From Ignelater luminosus (lineage: Eukaryota; Arthropoda; Insecta; Coleoptera; Elateridae): a stretch of DNA of 64,000 nucleotides. The stretch is from NCBI GenBank assembly GCA_011009095.1, contig VTPC01090433.1, forward strand, positions 27,203-91,202, given 5' to 3'. Below, piece by piece: positions 26,401-38,400 of the stretch. The stretch's first letter is position 1; every line of letters starts with the position of its first letter. The translations under genes were made by a program, and so were the position numbers. The notes beneath the pieces were generated by a model. The model was not told the origin of the DNA. It did no database searches and was given only the letters and a program-made list of their open reading frames with translations.

Positions 26401-29400
26401 GATTTTATTAATTAAATAGTTATTCAAGGTGGGAAGTTTTCAAATGAAAGCCCTGGGTATTGAAATTGAGCATAACGTCTAAGGATTGTCTATATTTCTT
26501 GAATACAGATATTCACTGTTAAGATTTAAATATCTCCTTGATTCACATAATATATCCATACAATCGATTCTCAGATATTTGTGCCATTATGAATGCCACT
26601 TCGATGAATCGACTCAGTTGGATGAGTTAAAGCCAGTGAATTATCTTAACAAAAAGAACAGTTTTGTTCATGTCTACTATATCCTGCAAAGATTATTGCA
26701 ATGTTGCAAATAGAATTCCTGGACTTCACTGTCTCTCTTTGACCTCATTATCTCAATTTCTAATGTACAACCCAAAGAAACTGTGTGGTTTGTTGTTCTA
26801 ACTTTTGGAGTAAACCAACGAACTTAAATTCAGAGAAAATAGATTTTATTAGAATCTGGTATTTCTGATGTCCAAAATCATTACTGACCTGTCTCTAAGC
26901 AAAAGGTATATATTTTAACAACTTATTCTAATCATAAAGGACAAAGATTTATAAGATTTATATATTGTCTCCCACAAATAAAAATTCGTGCAAGCATTGA
27001 CTAACATATCTCCAGACAATTGTTTCGTCCTTGTTTGGACTTATCAATGGAGGATAAATAATAAGAGTATTGAACTTATTCTAATTTTGACAGCAACTGA
27101 TTGAAAAGCATTATTTCAACAGAATCAATAGAATATACAGACGACATCGATACAGTTGCCAGCAGAAAGAAAAACAGAAGAAAGAGATTTTTATTTTCTG
27201 TAATTTTTCAATTTTTTTTTTTCTTTATTAAGGAACTTCTACAAAGGCACTTATGCAACACTCCAATATTATTTTTTAGGTCATCTTCTCATCTAATGTA
27301 ATATAAGCAAAAAACTGACGTGCATGTATACACATTACATAACAATTAAAACTTCTTCGAGGGTTGCAATCCTCAGATTCAAAAATGCTGTCTTGGTATA
27401 TCTGAATATTAAAGGGGGGCATATGATTGTAACAGTTGAATTCCCGCTCTTCTAAAGCGAAGGTCCAAATAAGAAGAAATTTACTTCCTTGGCTAGAAAT
27501 TACTCTCTTCTATTATTGCTGATCTCAGTATCGTTTATTCATTGGTGTTATTGATGATATATAGGGTGTTTCACGGTATTGAGACAGAGGACAGCGTCGT
27601 TGTAGAAATATCAAGAAATATTGCCAAGGAAGACGATTCAAGACTTTACACAATTATCTTCAAGTATACAGAATATTTATTTAAAATGCGACACACTAAC
27701 CTTTTCTGTTTTTTTTAAATGTTCAATTCTGACTACAGAAATATGGTACAATAGATGTCTAATCTTTACCTTTTCGCCACTATTTAATTTTCTGTTGCAA
27801 AGCTTTTTCAACTCTCTGACTAATAAGTTTTTCAAAACCAAATTTTAATTCCAATTCTTTTAAAAGTATTATTGAAATTTCAACTAGATATATGATCGAC
27901 TCTTCTTTCATAAATAGGATTATGTGGATGCTAGATCGTGATGCACATTGTCGAGTCTAGACAAATTGTTCTTGTGTTTTATTTTTTAACCTATGTTTAA
28001 TACTCTATGTTATACAGTCAAAAGCATTCTCTACTTTACGTGTTTTTTTTTTATTCAATCGATATCATTGTCGAGTTAATCTATGTATACTATAGGAATA
28101 TTTACGTTGAAGCCTCCTGCCTTTAGACGGGTCACTTTTTATATTTCCAATTTGAAGGTGTAAAGTGGATGATCAACAATGAACTTTATTAAAAATCAGG
28201 CTAAATACTTTTTTGAGAGAAATCACTTAGTCTAGGCCCTAGATGTTAACATGTAACCGAGAAGAAGAACTCTAAACAGAAATTATAGTATTCCAAAAGA
28301 TATAGTGCGTTTATGACTTTGACTTCTTAAGTATTTCACAGCNNNNNNNNNNNNNNNNNNNNNNNNNNNNNNNNNNNNNNNNNNNNNNNNNNNNNNNNNN
28401 NNNNNNNNNNNNNNNNNNNNNNNNNNNNNNNNNNNNNNNNNNGGATGAGTTAAAGCCAGTGAATTATCTTAACAAAAAGAACAGTTTTGCTCATGTCTAC
28501 TATATCCTGCAAAGATTATTGCAATGTTGCAAATAGAATTCCTGGACTTCACTGTCTCTCTTTGACCTCATTATCTCAATTTCTAATGTACAACCCAAAG
28601 AAACTGTGTGGTTTGTTGTTCTAACTTTTGGAGTAAACCAACAAACTTAAATTCAGAGAAAATAGATTTTATTAGAATCTGGTATTTCTGATGTCCAAAA
28701 TCATGACTGACCTGTCGCTAAGCAAAAGGTATATATTTTAACAACTTATTCTAATCTTAAAGGACAAAGATTCATAAGATTCATATATTGTCTCCCACAA
28801 ATAAAAATTCGTGCAAGCATTGACTAACATACCTCCAGACAATTGTTTCGTCCTTGTTTGGACTTATCAGTGGAGGATAAATAATAAGAGTATTGAACTT
28901 ATTCTAATTTTGACAGCAACTGATTGAAAAGCATTATTTCAACAGAAATCAATACAATATACAGACGACATCGATACAGTTGCCTGCAGAAAGAAAAACA
29001 GAAGAAAGAGATTTTTATTTTTTGTAATATTTCAATTTTTCTTCTTTTTCTTTATCAAGGAACTCCTACAAAGGCACTTAACACATCGTTCAATAAGTCC
29101 CGAGACTAACCCAGAGATGGTGCTAGTAGTACCAAACTAGCCACGTTTCCCTAGAGTGCGAACCTTCACATGAAACGTGTAAAAATTTCACGTCGATTGG
29201 ACCAAAACAGCAGAGTTATCGAGGTTAGAGTAAAGTCACTTTGTAATGTGTTTGAAAAATAGAACAAAGCGAGTTTCGCGTGTTGATAAAACATTGTTTT
29301 TTAATGGGTAAAAACACCGTAGAAGCCCAGCAATGGCTTGAGAAACGTTACCCGGACTCCTCTCCATCCAAATCAACGATTTGTCGTTGGTATGCTGAGT

Positions 29401-32400
29401 TTAAACGTGGTCGTACGGACACAAACGATGCAGAACGTTCGGGTAGGCCATTGGAAGCCGTTACACCGGAAAATGTGAGTGAAGTATTCAAAATCGTAAT
29501 GAAAAATCGCAAAGTAAAGGTCCGTGAGATTGCAGAAATGACACAGATATCATCTGGAAGCGTATTTACAATCCTTCATGAAAAATTGAGCATGAAAAAG
29601 GTTTTTTCCAAGTGGGTGCCGCGATTGCTTTCAATGGAACAAAAACAGCAACGAATCGACGATTCAGAGAGCTGTTTATCGCTATTTACTCGCAATAAAA
29701 AGGATTTCCTGCGTCGATACGTGACCATGGATGAAACATGGATACATCATTTCACTCCGGAGTCGAATCGGCAATCATCTGAGTGGCGCATGGCTGGCGA
29801 AAGCCGCCCAAAGCGTCCAAAAACGCAGCAATCTGCTGGCAAAGTCATGGCGTCTGTTTTTTGGGATACACATGGCGTCATTTTCATTGACTACCTGGAA
29901 AAAGGTAAATCGATCAACAGTGATTATTATATTGACTTGTTGGTACGTTTGAAGGAGGAGATCGCAGCAAAACGACCGCACATGAAGAAGAAAAAAATCC
30001 TTTTTCAGCAAGACAATGCACCATGCCACAAGTCCATGAAAACAATGGCAAAAATCTACGAGTTGGGCTTTGATTTGCTTCCCCACCCCCCGTATTCGCC
30101 AGATTTAGCCCCCAGCGACTACTGGCTCTTTGCTGATCTCAAAAAAATGCTCCAGGGAAAAAAATTTGGCTCGAATGAGGAGGTCATTGCCGAAACTGAA
30201 GCCTATTTTGAAGCAAAGGATAAATCCTTCTATAAACATGGTATAGAAATGTTGGAAAGGCGTTGGAAAGATTGTATCACTCTAAAAGGAGATTATATTG
30301 ATGAATAAAAATGATTTTTGAAAAAAAAATGTTGTTTTCGTTGTTAGTCTCGGGACTTATTGAACGATGTGTTATACAACATTCCAATATTATTTTTTAG
30401 GTTCAGTAACTATTACCTTGTCATCTAATGTAATATAAGCAAAAAACTGATGTGCATGTATACACAATACATAACAATTAAAACTTCTTTGAGGGTTGCA
30501 ATCCCCAGATTCAACAATGCTGTCTTGGTATATCTGAATATTAAAGGGAGGCATATGATTGTAACAGTTGGATTCTCGCTCTTCTAAAGCGAAGGTCCAA
30601 ATAAGAAGAAATTTACTTCCTTGGTTAGAAATTACTCTCTTCTATTATTGCTAATCTCAGTATTGTTTGTTCACTGGTGTTATTGATGATATATAGGGTG
30701 TTTCACGGTATTGAGACAGAGGACAGCGTCGTTGTAGAAATATCAAGAAATGTTACCAAGGAAGGCGATTTAAAACTTTACACAATTACCTTCAAGTATA
30801 CAGAATATTTATTTAAAATGCGACACACTAACCTTTTCTGTTTTTTTTAAATGTTCAATTTTGACTACAGAAATATGGTACAATAGATGTCAATCTTTAC
30901 CTTTTTGCCACTATTTAATTTTCTGTTGCAAAGCTTTTTCAATTCTCTGACTAATAAGTTTTTCAAAATCAAATTTTAATTCCAATTCTTTTAAAAGCAT
31001 TATTTAAATTTCAACTAGATATATGATCGACTCTTCTTTCATAAATAGTATTATGTGGATAGCTAGATCGTGATGCACATTGTCGAGTCCAGACAAATTG
31101 TTTTTGTGTTTTATCTTTAAGCCTATATTTAATACTCTATGTTACACAGTCAAAAGCATTCTCTATTTTAGGTGTTTCTTTTTATTCAATCTATATCATT
31201 GTCAAGTTAATTTATATAAACTATAGGAATATTTACGTTGAAGCCTTCTGCTTTTAGACGGGTTACTTTTTATATTTCCAATTTGAAGGTGTAAAGTGGA
31301 TGATCAACAATGAACTTCATTAAAAATCCGGCTAAATACTTTTTTGAGAGAAATCACTTTGTCTAGGCCCTAGATGTTAACATGTAACCGAGAAGAAGAA
31401 CTCTAAACAGAAATTATAGTATTCTAAAAGATATAGTGCGTTTATGACTTTGACTTCTTAAGTATTTCACAGCCAGTTCCTCATAAAAATCAACAAATAC
31501 AAGTGGTGGCACGCGTCACAGACGATTAGTTAAACCAAGAACCGTATTGAAATAATTTATATTTCTAATATTTTAGTTTTAAAGTATTTACAAAAGTAAA
31601 ACTCACCTCATACGATCCTGTGTCAATGTTAGACAAGGTCTTCACAGGCAAGCGGATTTATGACTCCCTGCTGTGACGAACTTGTAAAATTTACTGTAAC
31701 CTAAGTAGCAATCAAGTCATAAACGCACTCTACCTTTTGGAATACTATACCATTATGATATGGGAATGGACAAGGAATGGGATGGAGATGAACGTAAGAA
31801 GAAGAAATTCACTGCAATATGACAAAATATCGATTTTCCAATACTACTGAACAAATTTATTTCATTAAATCTATGTAATTAAATCATTGCATTTTTAGAC
31901 AACTATGAATTTATTGAGAATTGCCTTTAATTTCAAATATTCTTGTGAATCAAACCTTCCCTATTATTCATAGTGAAATTTGATCTATCGATAGTTCCAT
32001 ATAATATTATAATGTTTGTATATTGCATTACACTCACTGCTTTAATTTTAATTAATGAGAAAAGAACCTCACAACATAAATTTATTACGATCCCAGTCTT
32101 GTACAATCTGCAAATTCATCAAATATTTATATCACTTTTTCCAGCCGGAATAGGATGGAAAATAGTAGAATGTACAGCTCACGACGGCCTCGGCGAGTCT
32201 TCTCAGAAGCTTTTAGATGAACGTGGCTGCCCTATAGATGAACTTATATTACCTGCCCCACTAGTAGGTCCAGCGCGTCCAATAGCATTGATGAGACATC
32301 AAGAAGCAGTTTCACGATTTGCCGCTTTTAAATTTCCCGATCGAGATCGCTTGCATTTATCATGCGGTTTACAATTATGCAGAGGGAAATGTCAGAAGGT

Positions 32401-35400
32401 ATAAATGATAAATTGTTAGTACATCTGTTCAATTATTAAATGCCATTTTAATGTTTCATAGGTTGATTGCACAAATTCAAGCTCTACGGATATAAATGAT
32501 AACAGATTAGGTCGTACATTATCCAAAGGTCAACAGGGTGAAGTACTTGATAGACTTGAGGTTTTTAATAGCGTGGAAGTAATTGCACCTGGTATAGAAT
32601 TAGATGAAATTAGAAATGTTGAACGCGAAAAAACTAATGGTAAGTTTAAAATTTGGGTCGTGGTTGATATTTCTGTACATACTATAAATAACTTTATGAT
32701 GTGTCATATTTCTTATATAAAATTTTGTATATTTTTGTATATAAATATAGAATTGCACTGGACTTTTCTTCTTTCTTATGCACCTCTTTATTTGGTTTTC
32801 CTTGGTTTTCCTATCTACCTTTATAGTTACTTTTAGAAATAATAATTGTATATTTGGTAGAAATTATCTCAGCAGATATGTTACCTAAAAATTTTTATAC
32901 ATGCCTAAAATACTTCGAGAATACAATATAGTAATGTGAAATATTACTGGAAACAGAAACGCATTTTCTAAAAAAAACCAACTAATTCCATGACTGTTCT
33001 CACGGTCGTTAACAGTAAATAATTATTCGACCGTATTATATAGCAAGTAAACGTGGAAAACTAATCAATCTGACAAAAGAACATGAATTTCTGCACCGTA
33101 TCGGAAGAAGCAATATTTTTCATGTAGAATTTATTACAAATAATTATTAGAATTGAGATTGCAATAATATAATTCAACCGCGGTATTACTTCAAATGTGT
33201 TAAATGCTCCATGAAATACCATGTGCGAGAATCGTAATTTGAAACAGCTTTTTTGCTATCTTTCTAGAAAATGTAGACTTCTGTTATTAATCCAGTTACA
33301 CAAAACGATTTCCTCAATAAAAAACATCAACTATTCGATTACAAGGCAGTTTTGAATTATAGTTCAACAATACTGTAATAATTCATTGCCTTATCTAACA
33401 AAATAATAAAATTCTTTTTCTGTAGCAACCTATTATTTTTCTGACGATCAGTACATTTCTATCAATATTATATTACTCCAGTAAATGAAAATTATATATA
33501 AGTTATATTATAGATTAAGTACTTGGACCATTTAATTGTTTGTAGTCAATTTCTACGAAACAGGTTAAAAAGTAAGAGAGCAATATACAGCATGTCCTCG
33601 GTAGTATAGTGGTCAGTATCCCCGCCTGTCACGCGGGAGACCGGGGTTCGATTCCCCGCCGGGGAGGATTCTTTTTATTTCGGCAATAAACAGTATCAGC
33701 AACAGTCTTGATAATTTCAATTTTATATTCTTGTACATTCTATAGTCAAATATTTACTTTCCGTAATTTATTTGTTTGGCAAGTTTAAACTAATTATTGT
33801 AAATGAAACTGTTTGCGCAATGGTCAGTACTTCCCTTTAAAAAGATGCTCATACAGCTTTAGTTAAAGTAAGGCCACCGAATAATAACTCAAAACTTTTT
33901 ACCAAATCCTCGGTAGTATAGTGGTCAGTACCCCGCCTGTCACGCGGGAGACCGAGGTTTGATTCCCCGCCGGGGAGGAATACTTTTCAGTTTCTATATA
34001 GTTTCTAAGATTGTTGAGGAAAAGTTGCCTATTATTAAACTCATCCTGTAAGTCCTCGGTAGTATAGTGGTCAGTATCCCCGCCTGTCACGCGGGAGACC
34101 GGGGTTCGATTCCCCGCCGGGGAGGGATTTTTTGTTATGGAATTATTTTCTTACGTCGGCATCGTCATCAGTAGATTTACTGACCTAAGAAATCACTAGC
34201 GACAACAACGCTTGATTACATATTTCTGTCATGTTTTGAGCTAGGATGTTTTAGTTTGTAATTGAAGAAACAGTTCCCACCAACAATGACGCGTACGGGG
34301 TACGCGAGTCATACCGCCGCGCGGATCGAATCACAAGCAATACATGCGTTGCAATAGCTGCGTGTGCGAGACTGGTGGGAGGCAAAAACCTAAAACGTCC
34401 TAGGCTTTGATGTCCATCAAAATACTTCGTTTCCCGAGTCCAAAAGTATAGTGCAGTGATGTTGTTCTGAAAAGCACAGCAACTCCAACAAAACGGTTAA
34501 TCCGAGGTTGAAAAGAAAAGCATTTTCTTTAAGGGGGCGCTCTAAAGTCCCTTCGAGATGTTGAAGTTTGGCGATTAATGATGGTATCCTACACTGCTTC
34601 CTTGGTTACTTTTTTTTAAAATGTGGTTAAGAAATGTATCTGTGGTCTTATCTAACGCAGCTGTTCGAAAACAAGATTGAGCAAACAATAATTGTAAATT
34701 TTGTTCATCTACCAAAAAACTGAAGGTAAACACATCAAAGATTAATTTTTGAAATAAATGTAACGGATTTATTTGATTTTGGAATTATTCCAATGTTGTA
34801 GTTTTAAAAACCAAAAACAACAAGTTCTTGTTTTGCAGATTCTCACAAAATATAACATCATTCATGTAAAAAGTACTTACAAATGCTTTACGTTTATGGA
34901 CGAAATTCGATCTTCTTCAGCTGCAAGTTTTAATTTACCTTTTCAAGTAAGAAGAACATTACAAATTGGTTCAAAAAAAGCTTCAGCAGTAATGCTAGTG
35001 GTAGCAATATGCGAGCACTGCAGATCATCTAAAATTCTAGGAAAATTTGTATCATATTCCTGCGCTACTGGTGTAATTTTAACCTGGAACCTTTAGAGAC
35101 CTAACGTATGTTTTCGTTTCTCGTTTTTGACAAGTGTGTCCACTGTCCATACTTTAACGCGTCAAAAAAATAACAAACATAAAATACTATCAATTAAGGC
35201 ATCCTAGGTTAATCTGGTTATTTCTAATTACCAGGAATACATTTGTTTCAATAATTGTTTCCATGCTTAATATTGTTTGATTGCTTGACTTTAAACCAAT
35301 CAAAATACTAGCTTTAAGGTACCAAATCAAATATGTGTATCATAATATAAGATTCTTTTGCTAGTGAAAGAAATTAACAAACTACACTTAACTCGAAATG

Positions 35401-38400
35401 ATTCTACCTCCGGCAAGTGTTAGAAAGGCTACTAAACCCAACTAATTGTTAAGTCAGCATCAAATCCGATATAATTATTGTAGTACAGCTACAAAACATC
35501 TGAAAATACAAAGCATAACCACAACGAACTCCGTTTGGTTACTGAATTCGTGCAGCAGTTTTAAAAGATTTTCAAATTTTGACCATGTTCCTGAGGTAAT
35601 ATCAAAAACGTATACGTATCTCTTATTTTCTGATGTAGAATACAATTCTAAAGTTAAAAAACAGTTTTTGAAAATTTTCCAAATTTTGGCGGCCATTTTG
35701 ACCATGTTCCCGAAGAGATATCAAAAAACGAAGACACCCAGGTTGTCTTTAGTTTTTGATGTAGAATCTAGATTTGAAGTCAAAATCTCGAAATTAAAAA
35801 AAATGTGAACAGACGGACAGACAGACTTCGCAAATTCAGTAACGACTCCCATCGGAGTTTGTTGAAAATATTTTTTTTGTTTTGCAAAGGTTGCATATAA
35901 TAAGGCAACAAATTACAATAAAATGATACAAAAGAGTAAGTCATTTAATCTAATACATGGCAATATAAACACCAGTAGATTATTTTTGTAAAACGCATTT
36001 ATCGTAGGATTCTTGCTGAAAATAAAGCGGGCAATCTGATTTCATAATGTTACTTACCAGGCATTCATCTCTAAAGTTTCTGATTCAGCTAAATAATTGA
36101 ACTCAGCTAACGGCGAGTTCTCACACGCCAGTTTTCATGAAAGCAAAAATGAACTTTTCTCACGTATCTGTTTTGTTGAAATAATTACTATTCGTCGATA
36201 TATTATCATCTATTTGTAAAGGTATGACTCTTATTTCTAAAATTCCATCCTAGAATACATACGTATACAGTGATGTTCGAAAAAATTACAGTTGTATATG
36301 AAGTGAGGTTAGGAAATATCAATATAAAATATACCTATTAATCAATGATGGAAAAAGGTCGTTTTGATGAAATCACAAATACAAAAATATACGATATTTT
36401 AAAATACCTACTATGTTCATTAATGAAATCATACAAGGGTGTTCTCACATGCCCGTTTCACTGTTTCAAGATGATAGAAAATGAAAAACATCTGGGAATG
36501 CAAAGCATAATCACAACGAACTCCGTTTTGTTACTTTTTTCAGACTTCGGCAGCCATTTTGACCATGTGCCCGAGGTGATATCAAAAAACTAAAAGTACA
36601 CATTTGTCTTATTTTTTGATGTAGAATACGATTCTAAAGTAAAAAAAATTTTTGAAAATTTTTTAATTTTCGGCCGCCATTTTGACCATGTTCCCGAACA
36701 GTTATCAAAAAACGAAGATACCACGTTGTCTTTAGTTTTTGATGTAGAATCCAAATCTGAAGTCAAAATTTCAGAATTTGACAAAAAATGCGGACATACA
36801 GACATACAGACAGACTTAGCAAATTCAGTAACGACTCCTTCGGAGTTCGTTGAAAAGTAGGACCAGGTTTCACATTTAGTGAAAAACAGCAATGATTGAT
36901 TTCTTTTAATGATATTCATTTCTTGCCCATTTTCTATGAATCAACAAAAATGCTTCATAGAAACTGCCGTAGGAGAATCCGCCTTAAGCCAAAATCCTCT
37001 TGGTAAGTCCTCGGTAGTATAGTGGTCAGTATCCCCGCCTGTCACGCGGGAGACCGGGGTTCGATTCCCCGCCGGGGAGGATTAAATTTTTATATTAGTA
37101 CTAATTGCAGATTATTATTATCTTCCTTCTTTTTTTTCTTATAGAACAATAAAATAGAGATGATAACGTAAATGATACTACAATGAGAACTGCTGATTAG
37201 TTATAGAGAAGAAAAGAATTATTTTAACATAGTAACTATGGTTTTTTTGGTCTCAACCATAATTTTGAAACTCAGTCCAAGTAAATCATTTGGATGAGAG
37301 CAATCTGGATAATAAGAATAATACCTGTTAAGGGATTTCTAGAATATTTTCTTTCACAAAAGAGTCTTATCTTGATTTTTAAGTTATCCAATCAGTTGTG
37401 ATCTGAGTTACATTTACTACTATTTGATAGTGAGTATTCTTAAGACTAGGTTATAACCCATTATTATTATCATTATTATTAGAAGTATCTTGTCTGCTCT
37501 GATCTGATACCGACAATATGAGAAAGATGATTAGAAGAAATTTAAAAAACCTTAATAAGTACTATAATGAAAAATGAAGGCTTAGTTACACAGTGTCGCA
37601 CTCAAGTTGTCATCTTTCAATCTACTTGCCATTACTACTCATGATACAAAACGAATGTGTGACGTTAAAGAAATTAAGATTATTTATGCCTAGTAAGAGT
37701 TTGAACTTGGGACAAATGAGAAAATAAAGGGTTTTCCAATAAGAGGTGTTATTTTGATATTCAAAGAAAAGTGCCATTTTTTAATATAAATGATCGGATG
37801 TTTATTTCATTATAAAGAGGAAGGTATGCCGTTAATAGTGGAAAATAACATCAGGCAAATGACCACCACGACCACGCTTACAGGACAATATCCTTTTCAT
37901 GAAATTTTCCATAACCAAATCGCAAAGTGGCTGCCCTATGTCCTCGATGGCCTCACGAATTCCATCTTTGAGGTCTTGAATCGACGCTGGGCTGTTGGCG
38001 TAGACCTTCTCTTTCACGTGGCCCCAAAGAAAGAAATCGCAAGGTGTTAAATCACAAGATCTCGGTGGCCAATTGTGATCACCTCTTCGAGAGATAACAC
38101 GGTCCGGAAACTTTTTCCGTAAAAGATCAATGGTTTCGTTGCTTGTGTGGCACGTAGCGCCGTCTTGTTGAAAGTAAACGTTGTCCAGATCAATACCATC
38201 CAATTCCGGCCATAAAAAATCGTTAATCATCTCTCGATAGCGCAATCCAGTCACCGTAACTGTTGCTCCAGCCTCATTTTCGAAAAAGTAAGGTCCAATG
38301 ACTCCGCCGGACCATAAACCGCACCAAACAGTCACACGTTGAGGATAGAGAGACTTTTCAACAATAACTCTTGGATTTTCTGAGCCCCAGATCCGACAAT

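Larger units (their letters stand above)
28443..31473. repeat. Duplicated block, copy 2 (with mariner insertion)
   Basis: This copy begins right after the gap with the same bases that begin copy 1 and ends at 31473, where copy 1 stops at the gap. Unique intron sequence then continues to the fourth coding exon. The copy contains the mariner at 29081-30372; copy 1 holds the matching empty TA site at about 27249. Confidence 0.9.

Noticed and set aside
29775..30086. Minus-strand 103-residue frame and a plus-strand 73-residue frame (29731-29952)
   Set aside because: Both are shadows of the mariner transposase in other frames.
31973..32404. 143-residue frame starting before the fourth ZP exon
   Set aside because: The first 57 residues are intron read-through upstream of a good polypyrimidine-AG acceptor; the ZP-C similarity begins only after it.
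32573..32836. 87-residue frame extending the fifth ZP exon
   Set aside because: It reads past a consensus GTAAGT donor into AT-rich intron; the extra residues are hydrophobic low-complexity sequence.
33899..34090. Minus-strand 63-residue open frame
   Set aside because: It runs antisense through tRNA-Asp copies 2 and 3, so its openness comes from the structured tRNA sequence.
34773..35096. 107-residue plus-strand frame
   Set aside because: No recognisable motif, and it ends at a MITE fragment; nothing supports it as a gene.
35446..35808. 120-residue frame
   Set aside because: It lies inside dispersed repeat R1 and is not kept open in copies B or C.
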